Assembly (NCBI GenBank): GCA_017424085.1
Contig: JAFPBP010000243.1
Location: forward strand, 1 to 6,228
Direction of reading: 5' to 3'
DNA from: Clostridia bacterium
GTDB lineage: Bacteria; Bacillota; Clostridia; Oscillospirales; UBA644
Length of the DNA stretch: 6,228 bases
The notes under the pieces are model-generated. The model made no database searches and was not told the DNA's origin. It saw only the letters and a list, made by a program, of their open reading frames with translations. How positions within the stretch are numbered: the stretch's first letter is position 1; each line of letters starts with the position of its first letter. Positions 4,698 through 6,228 of this stretch are shown piece by piece. The position numbers and the translations under genes are program-made.

Positions 4698-5975
4698 ATG
4701 GATCAGACGCTGAGCCGCGCATATATTGAGATTTTGCGGGAGGAATTGCTTCCCGCCATGGGGTGCACCGAGCCCATCGCCCTCGCCTACGGGGCGGCAC
4801 GGGTGCGGGATCTGCTGGGAGAATTGCCCGAGGAGGTTCGGGTGACGGTCAGCGGGAATCTGGTCAAGAACGCAAAGAGCGTCACCGTGCCCAACACGGG
4901 CGGCTTGCGGGGCATCGAGGCGGCGGTGGCGGCAGGGCTGGTTGCGGGCAAGGCGGACAAGCTTCTGGAGGTCATTGCCGACGTGACCGACGCCGATCGG
5001 GGCGAAATCCACAAGTATTTACAAAAAAACTGCATTTCCGTCACCTTGGGGGAAAGCTCCCTCGCCTTTGACTACACCGTTTCCGTGCGGGGCGGCGGGC
5101 ACGAGGCATCCCTGCGGGTTGCCAACGCTCACACAAACGTGGTCTTTTTGGAAAAGGACGGTCAGATCCTGCAGGATATCCCCGTGGAGGGGGAAGCCAG
5201 CAACGGGCTGAGCGATCATTCCTGTCTGTCGGTGGAAAAAATCGTGGAATTTGCGGAAACGGTGGATCTTTCCTTGGTGGAGGACCTGTTGGACCGTCAG
5301 ATCCAATGCAATATGGCGATCTGCCAAGAGGGGCTGGACCACGTCTGGGGCGCCTGCATCGGGCGAACCATCCTGCGCTTCGGGGGCGACGATCCCCAGA
5401 ACAAGGCGAAGGCGTGGGCGGCGGCGGGAAGCGACGCGCGCATGAACGGCTGTTCCCTGCCCGTGGTGATCCTGTCGGGGAGCGGAAACCAGGGGATCAC
5501 CGCATCGGTGCCCGTGGTGGTCTGTGCTCAAGACTGGGGCATCGGGCGGGATAAAATGCTCCGTGCCCTGTTGGTCTCCGATCTGACCGCCATTCATCTG
5601 AAAACCGCTCTGGGGCGGCTCTCCGCCTTTTGCGGCGCCGTCTGTGCGGGCGCAGGCGCAGGGGCGGGCATCTGCTATCTGGAGGGGGGACGGTATCGGG
5701 AGATCTCCCATACGCTGGTCAACGCCCTCGCCATTTCCAGCGGCATCATCTGCGACGGGGCGAAGGCGTCCTGCGCGGGGAAGATCGCCCTTTCGGTGGA
5801 AGCGGGCTTTTTGGGCTGGAACATGTACCGCTGCGACAATGAATTTTTCGGCGGGGACGGCATCGTCAGCAAGGGCGTGGAGAACACCATCCGCAACGTG
5901 GGGGTTTTGGGTCACGACGGCATGCGGGACACCGACCGCAAGATCCTCGAAATCATGATCGGCACGACCGATTAA
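4698..5975 (+). CDS. cyuA: L-cysteine desulfidase / UPF0597 (serine dehydratase alpha-like) family enzyme
   Basis: This 425-residue cytoplasmic enzyme belongs to the CyuA/YhaM (UPF0597) family. Characterised members use an oxygen-labile [4Fe-4S] cluster to split L-cysteine into pyruvate, ammonia and sulfide; the family is often labelled iron-sulfur L-serine ammonia-lyase alpha. Family hallmarks seen are MGCTEPIALAYGAA (Cys23), SGNLVKN (52-58), the glycine loop SGSGNQG (260-266), FCGAVCAGAGAG (Cys312, Cys316) and ICDGAKASCAGK (Cys352, Cys359). Cys23, Cys312 and Cys352 have the spacing I recall for the cluster cysteines of the methanogen enzyme. The length is typical (~425-440). The ATG at 4698 is preceded by AGAGG (4687-4691) 6 nt upstream and lies downstream of the promoter, so the in-frame ATG at 4602 is not used. 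The gene is GC-rich, unlike the adjacent secreted-protein operon. Substrate preference (Cys versus Ser) cannot be read from sequence. Confidence 0.88.
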   Translation: MDQTLSRAYIEILREELLPAMGCTEPIALAYGAARVRDLLGELPEEVRVTVSGNLVKNAKSVTVPNTGGLRGIEAAVAAGLVAGKADKLLEVIADVTDADRGEIHKYLQKNCISVTLGESSLAFDYTVSVRGGGHEASLRVANAHTNVVFLEKDGQILQDIPVEGEASNGLSDHSCLSVEKIVEFAETVDLSLVEDLLDRQIQCNMAICQEGLDHVWGACIGRTILRFGGDDPQNKAKAWAAAGSDARMNGCSLPVVILSGSGNQGITASVPVVVCAQDWGIGRDKMLRALLVSDLTAIHLKTALGRLSAFCGAVCAGAGAGAGICYLEGGRYREISHTLVNALAISSGIICDGAKASCAGKIALSVEAGFLGWNMYRCDNEFFGGDGIVSKGVENTIRNVGVLGHDGMRDTDRKILEIMIGTTD

Positions 5976-5977
5976 GT

Positions 5978-6041
5978 GAAAAGACGGGGGGTATGTCCTT
6001 TCTTTTCAGAAGAAAAGACGGGGGGTATGTTCTTTCTTTTC
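5978..6041. repeat. Two 30-bp direct repeats (34-bp period) after the desulfidase gene
   Basis: Copy 1 (5978-6007) and copy 2 (6012-6041) are 30 bp each, begin GAAAAGACGGGGGG, and differ at one base (C5997 versus T6031). A 4-bp spacer, AGAA, separates them. The junction forms a 7-bp hairpin, TCTTTTC (6001-6007) with GAAAAGA (6012-6018). The repeat starts 2 nt after the stop codon. It is probably an intergenic repeat unit that duplicated; no protein-coding role is apparent. Confidence 0.85.
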
Positions 6042-6058
6042 GGGTGAAAAGAAAGAAC
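6029..6058. repeat. Perfect 13-bp hairpin downstream of the desulfidase gene
   Basis: GTTCTTTCTTTTC (6029-6041) pairs perfectly with GAAAAGAAAGAAC (6046-6058) around a GGGT loop. The left arm is the end of the second direct-repeat copy. It has a purine arm and a pyrimidine arm and no T-tract after it, so it is not a textbook terminator. It may stabilise the 3' end of the desulfidase mRNA or be part of a repeat element. Confidence 0.7.
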
Positions 6059-6074
6059 CAAAGAAAAGCCAAGG

Positions 6075-6115
6075 TCGGCGGAATCCTTCCGCCGAGGGGG
6101 GTAGATATTTTCTCT
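6075..6115 (+). terminator. Possible terminator of the desulfidase gene
   Basis: A 9-bp GC-rich stem, TCGGCGGAA (6075-6083) / TTCCGCCGA (6087-6095) with loop TCC, is followed by GGGGGGTAGA and then a T-rich stretch (6108-6117). The T-run is about 12 nt too far from the stem for a standard intrinsic terminator, so activity is uncertain. It is the only stable plus-strand hairpin with following Ts after the gene. The alternative is a repeat-element stem. Confidence 0.4.
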
Positions 6116-6117
6116 TT

Positions 6118-6177
6118 GTGCACGGACTTTCTGTTTTGCATCGTCCAAGAGTTTCCTCTCGGATGGTAAAGCAAAAA
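6118..6177. repeat. Intergenic segment sharing a motif with the left edge, with imperfect hairpin
   Basis: Positions 6118-6140 closely match positions 42-63 in the same orientation (GTGCA, three differing bases, ACTTTCT, then TTTTGCA with one extra G). After the motif, TTTTGC (6134-6139) can pair with GCAAAA (6171-6176) around an imperfect inner stem (AGAG/CTCT). This looks like a dispersed intergenic repeat family present on both sides of the window, although beyond the 22-23 bp motif the two copies do not clearly align. Confidence 0.4.
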
Positions 6178-6199
6178 ATGAGTGCGGCACAAGGGTAAG

Positions 6200-6228
6200 C
6201 CTCCACCTCTTGGAGGGGGAGGGGGACC
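6200..6228. repeat. Truncated GC-rich hairpin repeat at right window edge
   Basis: CCTCCA (6200-6205) and TGGAGG (6211-6216) form a 6-bp hairpin, followed by a G-rich tail that runs off the window. Its general form (short GC-rich palindrome in a gene-free gap) parallels the element at 1-40. I take both as members of the short palindromic repeats common in gut Clostridia. The rest of 5976-6228 holds no gene that I can support. Confidence 0.35.

Noticed and set aside
5019..5915. Long (298-codon) minus-strand frame opposite the desulfidase gene
   Set aside because: It is an antisense shadow in GC-rich DNA. The plus-strand frame has strong family motifs, a promoter and a ribosome binding site, whereas the antisense translation has no recognisable domain.
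5978..6041. CRISPR-like repeats
   Set aside because: Only two copies are present with a 4-bp spacer, which is far too short for a spacer, and no cas genes are in view.
5953..6206. Overlapping minus-strand open frames of 66-79 codons in the right-hand gap
   Set aside because: Their translations consist largely of the repeat and hairpin sequences (for example KRKDIPPVF-type repeats), all three frames are open there, and no ribosome binding site or recognisable motif supports them.

Overview
The window looks like a chromosomal segment from an anaerobic gut or rumen clostridium (Oscillospirales/Christensenellales-like). Supporting signs are a short ferredoxin-thioredoxin reductase catalytic chain paired with thioredoxin, an oxygen-sensitive UPF0597/cysteine desulfidase enzyme, strong GGAGG-type ribosome binding sites, consensus sigma-A promoters, a secreted DNRLRE-type protein, and GC-rich hairpin repeats at both window edges. 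The taxonomic placement is an inference from gene content only.

Layout from left to right. Positions 1-197 are non-coding: a truncated hairpin repeat at the left edge, a long imperfect inverted repeat, and the terminator of the first operon. Positions 198-713 (minus strand) carry a two-gene redox operon, ferredoxin-thioredoxin reductase catalytic chain then thioredoxin, with its own extended -10 promoter at 744-772. Positions 799-4524 (minus strand) carry a tightly packed three-gene operon: a 1002-residue secreted multidomain protein, a 168-residue protein with one N-terminal membrane segment, and a 61-residue hydrophobic protein. Its promoter, at 4557-4585, is near-perfect. Positions 4698-5975 (plus strand) carry a divergently transcribed UPF0597 / L-cysteine desulfidase gene with a perfect-consensus promoter at 4635-4663. 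The two divergent promoters sit back to back, and two palindromes lie between their -35 boxes. Positions 5976-6228 are non-coding and rich in repeats: a 30-bp direct repeat, several hairpins, a motif shared with the left edge, and another truncated GC-rich hairpin repeat.

Function. The reductase/thioredoxin pair should pass electrons from ferredoxin to protein disulfides. The desulfidase should degrade L-cysteine (or a related amino acid) to pyruvate, ammonia and sulfide, so the outer genes share a loose thiol/sulfur theme. The middle operon differs: it is visibly lower in GC and encodes an exported, adhesin- or effector-like protein with a DNRLRE module, a ricin-like beta-trefoil, a BIG2-like domain and a C-terminal domain resembling DUF3289. 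Two small membrane proteins follow it directly. The most interesting hypothesis here is that this is a secreted effector or toxin with membrane-located partner or immunity proteins, acquired as a cassette. That is inference and rests on layout plus remembered family patterns.
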